Source: Rhizobium vallis
GTDB lineage: Bacteria; Pseudomonadota; Alphaproteobacteria; Rhizobiales; Rhizobiaceae
Direction of reading: 5' to 3'
DNA length: 64,000 bases
Assembly (NCBI RefSeq): GCF_003985155.1
Contig: NZ_ML133690.1
Span: 124,001 to 188,000, forward strand
Under the pieces are notes generated by a model that worked only from the letters and a program-made list of their open reading frames with translations, made no database searches and was not told the origin of the DNA. Shown here piece after piece: positions 52,909 through 61,951 of the stretch (position 1 is its first letter; every line of letters begins with the position of its first letter). The position numbers and the translations under genes were made by a program.

Positions 52909-54213
52909 ATGAATTTCGAGACCTTCGAGCTTGTTTCCTATCCGTTTGTCGAGACGAGAAAGGAATTTCCCAATCTTGTGCTTGGGAGCGCCGATCGCTC
53001 CGAGGTACCGCAAACAGGATATCGCGGTTATTTTGATTTCCTTCAATCCAGGATCAAGGAAGCCATCCGTGACGATAACCTTCCATCGTTGCTGTCAAAC
53101 TACATGACGGCGATCAGCCAAGCCTCGACGAACATCGGCCCCGGTTTGATGTCCCCGCTCACCGTGAGCCATGTCAACGAATTCGCGGCTCGGTGGAGTT
53201 CACTGCTGGAAGGGGCAGCTCCGGTACAGCACCTTGAGGCGATTCTTGCTGCGGCGGCGGCATTCCTTGTCGAAACGAGTAAGGCGAACCAGGGCGAATT
53301 CAATCTGGGCGGCACCCGATACGGCGCGGCGATCATCGCCGAAATGGGGAGCTACAACGCGTGGCTTGTTTCCGAGGACATCAATGGAGGAACTCGAAGG
53401 CAGCAGATGACCGCGCTCGATCAGTTCGCAGCACAGACAAAGGAATCTTTCGATAACGCCGCCGAAATCATAAGAACAGGCCAACAAGTCATCGGCGAGC
53501 TTAGAACGGAGAATGCCACGGCACTGAAAGAGGTAGCCGAGGCCCGATTGGAACTCGAGCGCGCCCAGTCATTCTTCAAATCCGCCCTTAACTCGTCGAA
53601 CCAGTCTCTCAAGACCACAACAGAGGGCTTCCAGGCGTTAAGTGCGGAAGTCTCGACCCGAAAAGGCGACGTCGATGCCTTCAAAGAGGCGCTCCGGGAA
53701 GAGGCCAAGATCGAGGCCGCCAAACAGCTCTGGGACGAGCGAGCGACCGCGGCATCACGGGGATTTTGGGCGTCCGCCATGCTGTTGTTCTTGACGCTGG
53801 TCGTCGTTCCCGTCGTCGGTTTCGTAAAACTAGAGAGCGTCATCGAGGTTCTTCGCCACATCGCCGAAACGACCTTGCTCGGGATCGATCAGTCAAAGGC
53901 CGAAGGCGGCATCCTTCTCGGACTGGCGATCAATCGCATCGTCATCGTGACCGTGCCGCTGGCTCTATATTTCTGGATGGTCCGAATATTGGTCCGCTTC
54001 AATCTGCGCTCCCAGATGCTGATGGACGATGCTCGGCAGCGCCACACTATGATGAACACCTATTTCCATCTGATCGAGAAGCAGTCGGCCGTGAAAGAGG
54101 ATCGAGCACTCATCCTCAACGCGTTGTTCCGCCCGACGCCGGGGCAGCAGAACGACTCCGTCGATCCGCCCAATTTCACCGAGCTAATGGATAAGGCGAT
54201 CGGCCGGCAGTGA
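52909..54213 (+). CDS. DUF6161-like membrane protein with coiled coil
   Basis: 434 residues. The N-terminal domain (1-165) is soluble and unrecognised. A long coiled coil at about 165-275 (ALKEVAEARLELERAQSFFK) leads to two membrane segments (about 287-307 and 341-360). The C-terminus (SQMLMDDARQRHTMMNTYFH, then ERALILNALFRPT-like KEDRALILNALFRPT) matches the conserved end of DUF6161-type proteins as I know them. The topology suggests a membrane-anchored sensor or scaffold. It stands alone in the island. Confidence 0.65.
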   Translation: MNFETFELVSYPFVETRKEFPNLVLGSADRSEVPQTGYRGYFDFLQSRIKEAIRDDNLPSLLSNYMTAISQASTNIGPGLMSPLTVSHVNEFAARWSSLLEGAAPVQHLEAILAAAAAFLVETSKANQGEFNLGGTRYGAAIIAEMGSYNAWLVSEDINGGTRRQQMTALDQFAAQTKESFDNAAEIIRTGQQVIGELRTENATALKEVAEARLELERAQSFFKSALNSSNQSLKTTTEGFQALSAEVSTRKGDVDAFKEALREEAKIEAAKQLWDERATAASRGFWASAMLLFLTLVVVPVVGFVKLESVIEVLRHIAETTLLGIDQSKAEGGILLGLAINRIVIVTVPLALYFWMVRILVRFNLRSQMLMDDARQRHTMMNTYFHLIEKQSAVKEDRALILNALFRPTPGQQNDSVDPPNFTELMDKAIGRQ

Positions 54214-54235
54214 AGGGTAGAGGGGCAGGTAAAAC

Positions 54236-54507
54236 CTAATGGCGGGTATGCAGCAGGGGCTCATCGTCGTCGAAGTTGCCGTTGCTCGCCGCGTCATAGC
54301 TGTTGACGCTTCTGCCTCCGCCCCTCGTGCCGAACGCGGTCAGCTGGACCATGACAGCACGCGCGCGGTCGATTGCCTCGTCCTGAGTGAGCTCCTGGCC
54401 GCGCCCACGTGAACGGTGACGGCATCGCCATCATCGCCATCATCGCCAATGAAGTCGACCTTCCAACCATCGGGCTGCCGTTCAGTTCTGGTATCGGCCA
54501 GGTGCAT
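54236..54507 (-). pseudogene. Small gene broken by a one-base deletion
   Basis: Starting at 54507 the frame reads MHLADTRTERQPDGWKVDFI and an acidic stretch to VTVHVGA. A shift at about 54398-54402 (a G missing on the coding strand) is needed to continue as GQELTQDEAIDRARAVMVQL, then SYDAASNGNFDDDEPLLHTR, to a TAG at 54236. The two halves together form a sensible protein of about 90 residues. It could be a true frameshift or a sequencing error. It lies just downstream of the Ku genes, 1 bp after the Ku stop. Confidence 0.65.
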
Positions 54508-54508
54508 G

Positions 54509-55321
54509 TCACGACGCCTTCTTGCCGTTAAGTTCGGACGCCAACGATTTCTTGAGGGCATCCATGATGTTGACCACGTTGGAAGGAGCGCGCGCGTCGT
54601 CCTTCTTTCCCTTGGCCGTCTTTTTAGGCTTCAGCAGCTTCTTCTTCTCGGCGATCAGCTTGAGAAGACTGGCTTGGATTGGGTCGCTTGCCATATCCGG
54701 AGACCAATGTGACGTCTTCTTTTTGATCAGCTGCTGCACTAGCGGGACCAGGTCGGGATCGGCCTCGTCGTGGATGTCTTCGAAATAGCTCTCCTCAGGA
54801 CGTACTTCGTCTCCGAACCTCAGCGACCAGAGCACGATGCCTTCATCACGCGGCTCGAGGATGACGGCGCGCTCGCGGCGACCGATCACCAGCTTGGAGA
54901 CCCCGACGACCTCGTCAGACCTCATGGCGTCCCGAATGACCGCGAAGGCTTCATTACCGACCGGATCGTCTGGCATGAGGTAGTGCGGCTTCTCGAGATA
55001 GACCCAGTCTATGCTGTCGGCCGGCACAAACTTTTCGATATCGATCGTTTTGACGGTGTCCAGAGCAACACGGTCAAGCTCGTCATCGGTTAGGATAATG
55101 TAGTCGTTCTCGCCGCGAGCGTAGCCCTTTGCCTCGTTTTGGTCCTTCACGGGCTTCCCGGTGACGGAATCGATGTATTGCGAGACTACTCGGTTGCCCG
55201 TCTGTCGATTGATGGTGTGAAATCGCACCTTCTCGCTCTCGCTTGTCGCGGGCGTCATCGCGACAGGGCAGGTAACCAACGAGAGCTTGAGGTAGCCTTT
55301 CCAATAATAGCGCGGTGCCAT
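54509..55321 (-). CDS. Ku protein (bacterial NHEJ), copy 1
   Basis: 270 residues, standard bacterial Ku length. RYYWKGYLKLSLVTCPVAMT at the start, VRFHTINRQTGNRVVSQYID, and KPHYLMPDDPVGNEAFAVIR are Ku-core motifs. The Lys-rich tail (KKKLLKPKKTAKGKKDD) is the minimal C-terminus that stimulates LigD and DNA binding. Ku rings hold double-strand ends for non-homologous end joining. It is 11 bp after a second Ku gene, preceded by ggagga, so the two are co-expressed. No ligD is in the window. Confidence 0.95.
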   Translation of the reverse strand: MAPRYYWKGYLKLSLVTCPVAMTPATSESEKVRFHTINRQTGNRVVSQYIDSVTGKPVKDQNEAKGYARGENDYIILTDDELDRVALDTVKTIDIEKFVPADSIDWVYLEKPHYLMPDDPVGNEAFAVIRDAMRSDEVVGVSKLVIGRRERAVILEPRDEGIVLWSLRFGDEVRPEESYFEDIHDEADPDLVPLVQQLIKKKTSHWSPDMASDPIQASLLKLIAEKKKLLKPKKTAKGKKDDARAPSNVVNIMDALKKSLASELNGKKAS

Positions 55322-55332
55322 GGTCTCCTCCG

Positions 55333-56241
55333 TCAGCTTGCCTTACGACGCGGAGCAGCCCCGGAAGAGGCGGCTTTCGAAGCCACTCCGCGCGTCGCGC
55401 GTTCCCGACCGCTGCCTTTGTTGGCGTTGGCGGCAGTGCGCTTGGGTTTGTTCTCTGCAGCTCGCATCATGCCGGCACTCTCGCGCAGGGCCGCCAGCAG
55501 GTCGTTCGGCTTCGAGACCTCGACTTTCTTGCGTGCAGGGAGTGACTTGCCCTCGATCTTGGCTTTGACGAGATCAGCCAGGGCGGCCTCGTACCTGTCA
55601 TCGAAGCTGGCCGGGTCGAACTCGCCCTTTTTGGTGCCGATGATATGCTTGGCGAGATCGAGCATTTCACCCTCGATCTTGAGTTTTGGTATCTCTTCGA
55701 ACGCCTTTTTTGACGAGCGGACCTCGTAGTCGTAGTTCATGGTCGTCGCAATCAGGCCCTTGCCATGCGGGCGTATCAACACGGTGCGCATCCTGCGGAA
55801 GAGGACGGCCCTGGCAATCGCTGCCACTTTGGAGTTTTTCATCGCATCACGCAGAGCCAAGAACGCGTCCGCGCTCATTTTGTCCGGCGTCAGGTAATAG
55901 GGTTTGTCGAAATAGACGTCGTCAACTTCGGAGCACGGAATGAAGGCATCGACCTCCAGTGTTTTGTTGCTCTCCGGGATCGTCGCGGCCACTTCCTCCG
56001 GATCGATGATGATGTATTGGCCATTCTCGATCTCGAAGCCTTTAGTCTGGTCTTCGCGCTCAACGCGCTCCTCGGTCTCGCTATCGATAAAGACGCGGCT
56101 GACCCGATTGCCCGTGGCCTTGTTGATTGTATTGAAGGTAATGCGCTCCGACGTGCTCGCCGCCGTGTAGAGGGCGACACCGCAACTGACTTCGCCGAAC
56201 TTGAGAAAGCCCTTCCACTGGGCCCGATGTCCCGATGCCAT
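55333..56241 (-). CDS. Ku protein (bacterial NHEJ), copy 2
   Basis: 302 residues from the ATG at 56241 (ggag upstream). AQWKGFLKFGEVSCGVALYT, ITFNTINKATGNRVSRVFID and KPYYLTPDKMSADAFLALRD define the Ku core. Its tail is long, with Ser/Ala/Arg/Lys bias (AANANKGSGRERATRG), unlike copy 1. The pair is divergent in sequence, so it is not a recent duplication. In Sinorhizobium, paired Ku genes encode a heterodimer, and that is a reasonable guess here. It is the first gene of the Ku operon. Confidence 0.95.
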   Translation of the reverse strand: MASGHRAQWKGFLKFGEVSCGVALYTAASTSERITFNTINKATGNRVSRVFIDSETEERVEREDQTKGFEIENGQYIIIDPEEVAATIPESNKTLEVDAFIPCSEVDDVYFDKPYYLTPDKMSADAFLALRDAMKNSKVAAIARAVLFRRMRTVLIRPHGKGLIATTMNYDYEVRSSKKAFEEIPKLKIEGEMLDLAKHIIGTKKGEFDPASFDDRYEAALADLVKAKIEGKSLPARKKVEVSKPNDLLAALRESAGMMRAAENKPKRTAANANKGSGRERATRGVASKAASSGAAPRRKAS

Positions 56242-56288
56242 GACGATACTCCGAATCACTTGGTCGCGATTCAAAGACGTACGGAGGT

Positions 56289-56313
56289 GATTCGTTCCGA
56301 CTCGAAACGAATC
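56289..56313. promoter_or_regulatory. Inverted repeat upstream of the Ku operon
   Basis: GATTCGTT (56289-56296) and AACGAATC (56306-56313) face each other over a 9-base spacer, 48-72 bp before the Ku start. It could be an operator or the end of an upstream transcript. The surrounding 206-bp gap has no gene. Confidence 0.45.
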
Positions 56314-56447
56314 ATTTTCAATCAGTTATCGGCTCTTTTTCTGACAGAGATTCATCGGGAAGCGTGTGCTAGCCCGAGCGCCATCCTGGAGCGAAAGCCA
56401 AGACATCGATCCACGGAGAACGAAATGCCGCGATCGACACCGCGGCA

Positions 56448-56987
56448 TCATGCCTGGCTTGGCTCCTGAGGTGGCGATCCATTCCGTCTACCGATGGAGT
56501 TAGTCCGGTCCATTATCGTTGCAAGCGAGACTGGCCTAAGTGCCTGTGCATCGACACCAACATCGTACTGTCGGGACAGGGGCTTGAGCCGAGCGTGTGA
56601 GTGACCATGGAGATTTACGGACTTTTTGCCCATCTTGTTCCATGTTCGAAACGGGTAATGGCAAAGAATGAGCAGATGACCATCTACGACCAACTCGGCA
56701 TAGTGCTGCACGGTTGCCCAGCCGGACGCCTGCGTTGTCGTCACCGGGTCATTGTTGCCGACGATCAGGTGTTTCCGGCCATTCAATTCCGAAAGCAGCC
56801 GATCGCAGTCGTCGCCACGCGGAAGGATGAAATCGCCGAGATGCCAGACGTCATCGTCATGTCCAACTACTGAATTCCAGTACTCTATGAGCGTGGCGTC
56901 GTGCGTTGACACGTCCGCGAATGGTCGTTTGTCGATCCGTAGAACCCTGGGATCGCCGAAGTGTGTATCGCTCGTGAAATAGATCAT
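56448..56987 (-). CDS. Small calcineurin-like metallophosphoesterase
   Basis: 179 residues. The five metal-binding motifs are in order: DTHFGD (7-12), VWHLGDF (GD near 51), GNND (near 77), CHYPF (near 109) and HGHSH (near 126). The size matches single-domain phosphoesterases that act on cyclic nucleotides, DNA ends or phosphoproteins. Its position next to Ku genes suggests DNA-end processing, but that is only guilt by association. Confidence 0.85.
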   Translation of the reverse strand: MIYFTSDTHFGDPRVLRIDKRPFADVSTHDATLIEYWNSVVGHDDDVWHLGDFILPRGDDCDRLLSELNGRKHLIVGNNDPVTTTQASGWATVQHYAELVVDGHLLILCHYPFRTWNKMGKKSVNLHGHSHARLKPLSRQYDVGVDAQALRPVSLATIMDRTNSIGRRNGSPPQEPSQA

Positions 56988-57320
56988 CAGTCGAAGGCAA
57001 CTTTCCTAACGAAGTCGTGGGGCCGACCACTTTCGTATACTACCGTACGGAACACCTACAGGAGGAACGTCCGCGCCTATCGGCTTTGAGAGATCGCGGA
57101 CGTGTCAACCGGACGCGACGGGGATGGTGAACGCAGCGGCCTTTCCGGTTTCTCGCTGCGGGCAACTAAATGCCAGGCGAGCACCCGACCCGTCCGATCC
57201 GCGGTTTCATTCTATCGACGAGGTTGATACATGCAATCGACGGAAAGCAGCGGTAGGCTGGTTCCGGTTTTACGCGGTGGTCCCATTTGCGAAGACGTCG
57301 CCAACGTCCTTTACGACCGT
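56988..57320. other. 333-bp stretch with no convincing gene
   Basis: The region lies between the phosphoesterase start and the NTPase stop. An open frame starts at 57231 on the plus strand, but it runs antisense into the NTPase 3' end and has no clear ribosome binding site. I see no strong terminator. Confidence 0.4.
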
Positions 57321-60300
57321 CTACTTTCGGCGGTTGTAGATGCGTATCTCATCCGTGAAGATCGTCGGCTTCGAAGACGAAATAATGGACCGAGCCTCCA
57401 GCCAGCGAACAAATTCTTGATTATCCGGCGTATTGGCGATTGTCGGCTGTCGCCAACCCGGCTCAATCTGCGAGAAGGGGTCCGGCAGTTGACTGATTGT
57501 AGACTTCACCTCGCCGTCGGACAGCAGGCCGTGGCATTTATTGAACAGCACTATTCGGGCCTTCAATGGTCCAGGGCTCAAGACAATCGCTTGGGCGGCC
57601 TCCGATGGGAGGTGACCGAGATCGACGTCGGTGCGATACAAGATATCGGCGACCAATGATGCGCGGCGAGGCTGGCCCGCCAACGAGGTCAGGTCCATCT
57701 TTTCGATAATTTTGAGTTTTCGATCGTCGGTGATACCTGTGGCCAGCAATCTTTCGCGGAATTCATCGTCGATAGAATACTGGTCTTGTTGCGCAAGATA
57801 TTGATCGATGTTCTTGGCGACGAACATGACCTGCAATTCCGTGTGCTCCGACAAGAACGTAAACGCTTTCGTCGAGAATGTGATCTTCTGCTCCTCGATC
57901 AGTATCCGCATCTTGTCTGCGCCCAGCTCGTCAGGGAATTGAGAGAACCGCTTAGGCAGGGCTCGCAGATATGCGCGGTACGTGTCGGCGTCGAATTCAG
58001 CGTTGCCGATCACGAATTGACGCAGCCCAAACGCGTCTTTCCCATCATCGATCATGATCGGTGAGAGAACGTCCGTAACGCCGGGCTCTGCGAGGAAGGC
58101 CGTCAACGACTGAGCATCGAAGCTCTCCGTTGCTAGGTATGTTCGACAGTTCTCCCAAGAGGCTGCGATCTTATGCAATCTGAACACAGTCGATTGGAGA
58201 CGAAGCGGAATTTGCTCTAGGGAAGGCAGGACAGCTGTTTGTTGCTCGATGAAGCGTTCCAGATGTTCAACCTCGATATCATCGTGGTTGATGACTTCGA
58301 TGATTGGGGCGACATCCTCCTCGGTGTTTCCGGGCAGTAGCAAAACGGTCTTGAGGTACCCATCAAAGTCGGCTCGTACTTTGTCGAGCAATGGCCGGTA
58401 AGCGACCTGTAACAGGGTGGAGTAGTTTTTCGTATCCAGGGCCGTTGCTTCACCCACCCCTAGAACATCGCGCACAATGAATTCTAGGTTCTCAAGGGTG
58501 ACCTTGTAAAAGCCGTGGTCGCTGAGTAACCTAGCGATTGCGGGATACGGTTCAATGCTATCGAGTCGGTCAACCTCGAACGAGAAGAGCGCTAGCTGGC
58601 TGGGCTCGAAATCTACCTGAAGAGCCAATATTCGCGGCAGGTTTCTCGCCAAAAAGCCCTGAAAGCCGGGTGCCTTGCGAGGCAGTATCTGCAGCACGCT
58701 CTTGGGCAAATGCGCGATCATGCGCGCGACGTGAACGGCACTGTCGGGAGCCGCGATTGCGGCCGACACGAAACCAGACCATCGCTCGACCAAAGTCGTC
58801 AGAAGCTCGCGATTGCACTTTCCCGTCTGATAGTAGACCGCAAAGAAGGCCTCGCACTCGGAGAAATTCGATGAAACATAGTCGACAAATTTGGCGATCT
58901 GGGTCCGGTAATCCGCTTGATTGCTGAACATGCAATCGACGAGCGCTTTGTTGAGGACGTACTTTTGGCGGAAGTCATCCTCGCGCATCGCGGCAATTAC
59001 TTCTTTTGGGTTGTCGATCTGAAAGTCGGGTTCCGGATAGATGAAGCTCCGGATTTGAATCAGATATTTGTTGTCAGACGGGGAGAGGCGACCACTGTGG
59101 AAGAGTGACGTGTACTGGTAGTAGGTGTCGTCCAAGAAACCTTCGATGACGAGAAACCGAACGAGGTCTCTGTTTTCACCAAACGCATTGAACAGCTCTT
59201 CCATCTCGCGGGAATTTGCACGGATCAGTTCATTGAATTTCGCTGTGCGTAGCGTCGATAGCTTGGTCCTGAGGTCCCTGATTGTTTTGGCCGCGCCGTC
59301 TCTATGGTCGGCGGCCTTTAATTCAATCTGAGCTTTCCTCTCTTGGTATGTCGCCTTCGGGTACACACTTTTTTGGAAGTCACGAAGGATCACGTTCTGC
59401 CGTTGATTGTAGTAACCGTGCCTCACCAGAATCTGATCTTTCTCTATGATTTGATCGAAGTCTGGGCGTGTAGGAAGGCTCACAATCGGGATGTTCTCCT
59501 GGCCGTTTATCACGAGGTAAGTGAAATCTTGCGGCACCATAGCCAGCAGAGCCATGGCGTAAATGTTTCGGAGCTCTTGGACGTCAGCCGGCACGAGCTT
59601 CTCGACGTCGTTGATTTGCCGCTCCAATTCAGAGATTTCGGCTTTGCATTTGGCCTCGGCACTCGTGACGTAGTCGTCATGCCGCGCGAGTATTTCTGCA
59701 AGCTTTCCCTTTCCCCGGTGCAAGTCCTCGAAATCGCTTGGTAGCACGTTCTTATAGATGAGAATGGCGAGCAGTTTGTTCGCATCGAGAATGTTTTCGC
59801 CATCGGTTTCCAAATTGGCGACGTAGATGCCGTACTCGTTGAAGATGTTATGGATGAGCCGCAGATCATTGAGATAGCGAGACACCTCCCGCAGGAACTG
59901 CCGATCAAGTCGAGTGTCCAACGCCAAGCGTTGGCCATGTTCGAGGACCTTGTCAATCGAGTTGGAGCTGTTGATGATAGGAATGACGGGAACGATGAAC
60001 TCGAAAAACTTCGTCCTGTCGGTGTTAACGAACATGTTGTCTCGAAGCGCATAAAGGAAGCGTATCTGTCGTTTGACCCCGGCGTTGGCGTTGACCAAGC
60101 TATTGATTTCGCGAAGGGTAACGAAAATCTCCGGGTTGTTGAACCTATCCAGGTCCTCGATGATAACGAGATCGTATTTCGTAGCTTGGAAAAAATATAT
60201 AATTTCGTCCAAGTGCCTGTTCAGGATCGATTCTTCCTTTGCAGTCTCAGGCGTGATTTCAATGTCCTTCAATGATATGCTTTTAAGCGAAAGGCCGAGG

Positions 60301-60965
60301 CTTTTGATGTAGACCTGATGGAAGGCGAGCCAGACGAAAAGAAATCCAATTGTAAACGTCGCTAGGTTGAGCCAATTCGTCGCAAGGTCGAGCGGTTCGA
60401 AGAATTTGCCGCTTAGGACCTCATCGCTTTTCTTGATGACGTGCCAGCACGAGAACAAGCCAGCCATGATGAACAGCGAAGTGAACTTTGACCACCATTT
60501 AGGTGTCTCGATGCGTTTGAAACGCGACAACGGTAGACTGTTGGCATCAGCGCCGTACAGCATCTGCTGCAGAATGCTTCGTTCTATCTCCTGCTTGCTG
60601 ACGGTGCCTTTCTGAGGGGTGGGTTTCTTAGGAGCGCCTTTTTTAGAAGCGTCTGCCTCGGATTCACCAGTCGTGACCGAACCGTCGGCCTCAGGTAGGA
60701 AGGCTGCAAGCGATATTTGGAGAACCGGGCGTCCATACTTTTTTCGGAAAGTCTTGATGATGCTGCTTTTTCCCGAGCCATATGGGCCGGTCAAAGCAAT
60801 ATTCGAGACGTTCGGGTTGTTGGTGGCCTTCAATAATGCGGTAGAGTAGATGCCGTGCTTGTCCGCCTCATCAGTAGGCGCGAGGTCAATATATCTCGGC
60901 GATTTATCATCCGCTTTCCGGCCCGAAGTTAATAACCACCATACGTGGAAGAAAGATATATTCAT
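57321..60965 (-). CDS. YobI-like/KAP-type P-loop NTPase
   Basis: 1214 residues from the ATG at 60965; the open frame extends further upstream without homology. The domain order is: short N-terminal helix, Walker A GPYGSGKS (60-67), a basic low-complexity loop (about 100-122), two membrane segments (about 161-178 and 203-220), Walker B LVIIEDLDRF (266-275), then about 900 mostly helical residues. Membrane helices between Walker A and B are the KAP signature. The start matches the YobI type (DLAPTDEADKHGIYSTALLK). Such large NTPases are often tied to phage defence or toxin systems, but no role is proven for this one. Confidence 0.85.
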   Translation of the reverse strand: MNISFFHVWWLLTSGRKADDKSPRYIDLAPTDEADKHGIYSTALLKATNNPNVSNIALTGPYGSGKSSIIKTFRKKYGRPVLQISLAAFLPEADGSVTTGESEADASKKGAPKKPTPQKGTVSKQEIERSILQQMLYGADANSLPLSRFKRIETPKWWSKFTSLFIMAGLFSCWHVIKKSDEVLSGKFFEPLDLATNWLNLATFTIGFLFVWLAFHQVYIKSLGLSLKSISLKDIEITPETAKEESILNRHLDEIIYFFQATKYDLVIIEDLDRFNNPEIFVTLREINSLVNANAGVKRQIRFLYALRDNMFVNTDRTKFFEFIVPVIPIINSSNSIDKVLEHGQRLALDTRLDRQFLREVSRYLNDLRLIHNIFNEYGIYVANLETDGENILDANKLLAILIYKNVLPSDFEDLHRGKGKLAEILARHDDYVTSAEAKCKAEISELERQINDVEKLVPADVQELRNIYAMALLAMVPQDFTYLVINGQENIPIVSLPTRPDFDQIIEKDQILVRHGYYNQRQNVILRDFQKSVYPKATYQERKAQIELKAADHRDGAAKTIRDLRTKLSTLRTAKFNELIRANSREMEELFNAFGENRDLVRFLVIEGFLDDTYYQYTSLFHSGRLSPSDNKYLIQIRSFIYPEPDFQIDNPKEVIAAMREDDFRQKYVLNKALVDCMFSNQADYRTQIAKFVDYVSSNFSECEAFFAVYYQTGKCNRELLTTLVERWSGFVSAAIAAPDSAVHVARMIAHLPKSVLQILPRKAPGFQGFLARNLPRILALQVDFEPSQLALFSFEVDRLDSIEPYPAIARLLSDHGFYKVTLENLEFIVRDVLGVGEATALDTKNYSTLLQVAYRPLLDKVRADFDGYLKTVLLLPGNTEEDVAPIIEVINHDDIEVEHLERFIEQQTAVLPSLEQIPLRLQSTVFRLHKIAASWENCRTYLATESFDAQSLTAFLAEPGVTDVLSPIMIDDGKDAFGLRQFVIGNAEFDADTYRAYLRALPKRFSQFPDELGADKMRILIEEQKITFSTKAFTFLSEHTELQVMFVAKNIDQYLAQQDQYSIDDEFRERLLATGITDDRKLKIIEKMDLTSLAGQPRRASLVADILYRTDVDLGHLPSEAAQAIVLSPGPLKARIVLFNKCHGLLSDGEVKSTISQLPDPFSQIEPGWRQPTIANTPDNQEFVRWLEARSIISSSKPTIFTDEIRIYNRRK

Positions 60966-61204
60966 CAAGCCGATAGCCCGAATAACAAATGCAATGATTG
61001 CATTTTGTATCACGGGGGTGAGTGCCGAAAACCTGAAGTTAAAGTTGTGCACAGGTCGCGACGTCTTCAGTAGGCCAGGTATCGTCGGCCAGACCTTCAA
61101 CTGTTGGCGCGAAGCTGAAGACGGCAGTCGGCATAATGCATGAGTAATGGGGCAAGCTCCTAGATAATCGCGGTGCGACAGAGATGAAGGGAGACGACGA
61201 AGTT

Positions 61205-61432
61205 TTACGCTCCGTCTGACCACCTAAGGCAAGCCGACGGCAACTTCCTCGATATGGATTTTGATAGCAGCGCCCGGATCATCGACGTGATCGTTTCGCC
61301 AATAGTGGCATTCGCATCACGTGGCGCAAGGTCTACGTCTAAGTCGAAAACCCCCGCCCAGTCACCGCAATGGCATTTGCGCGCTATCAGAACTGGCGCG
61401 CGCTGAAGCGTTTTTCGGTCGACGTCACTCAT
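61205..61432 (-). CDS. Hypothetical small protein (75 aa)
   Basis: 75 residues from the ATG at 61432, which follows a strong ggagg and overlaps the upstream stop by four bases. There is a CHCGDW motif with two cysteines near residue 20 and an IGETITSMIRALLSKSI helix after it. Not recognised. It is the last gene of a four-gene minus-strand operon of small unknowns, about 240 bp before the NTPase start on the same strand. Confidence 0.6.
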   Translation of the reverse strand: MSDVDRKTLQRAPVLIARKCHCGDWAGVFDLDVDLAPRDANATIGETITSMIRALLSKSISRKLPSACLRWSDGA

Positions 61433-61746
61433 ATTACCTCCTTCAAGACCCATCCGGCCTTCGGTCGTTTCCAACCACGTTTCGCTGCCCGCATATCCGC
61501 CTCGGCCGTGGCTCTGCGTTTCGCGTCCATCAGCCCGGTTGCCCATACGGTTATCCGGAACCTTCCGACCGCAAATACGTAGCGGTCCAGGTTCGGTCTG
61601 CGGCCCGTGGCGTAGCCTGCCCGGAACACGTTCCTGGCGACCGTTTCACTGACGTGTTCGCCATACCTTGGTTTCTCGGCGCTCCACCATTTTCTGAAGG
61701 CGTCGTCGAATTTCTGCTTTTGCTGAGGGCGCACCTTGTCCAGCAT
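61429..61746 (-). CDS. Hypothetical protein (105 aa)
   Basis: 105 residues from the ATG at 61746, one base after the previous stop; an upstream start at 61782 is possible. It is basic, with Trp-rich segments (FDDAFRKWWSAEKPRYGEHV, RGWKRPKAGWVLKEV). No family recognised. The tight packing with its neighbours on both sides supports it as a real gene. Confidence 0.6.
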   Translation of the reverse strand: MLDKVRPQQKQKFDDAFRKWWSAEKPRYGEHVSETVARNVFRAGYATGRRPNLDRYVFAVGRFRITVWATGLMDAKRRATAEADMRAAKRGWKRPKAGWVLKEVI

Positions 61747-61747
61747 C

Positions 61748-61951
61748 TCAGACGTCCCGGTCGAACTTCGGTGTCCACCCACGCGTCATCCCGCGGCTCA
61801 TAGCGGCTTCCGCTAGCGCCAGCTGCATCCTGAGATGCTTGATGTCCCCGAGGAGCGTCGCGATCGTCGCCTTCGCATCATCGTCATGGAACGCGAGGGC
61901 AGCCTCTACCTCGTAGTCCTGATCAATCTGCTTCGCGGTGTTATTCGACAT
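61748..61951 (-). CDS. Hypothetical small protein (67 aa)
   Basis: 67 residues from the ATG at 61951 (gagaag upstream). An acidic first half, then a helix (TIATLLGDIKHLRMQLALAE) that could form a coiled coil. Not recognised. It overlaps the end of the 150-residue gene upstream by 11 bp. Confidence 0.55.
   Translation of the reverse strand: MSNNTAKQIDQDYEVEAALAFHDDDAKATIATLLGDIKHLRMQLALAEAAMSRGMTRGWTPKFDRDV

Noticed and set aside
57231-57659. 142-codon plus-strand frame near the NTPase stop
   Set aside because: Most of it is antisense to the conserved NTPase and there is no good ribosome binding site.
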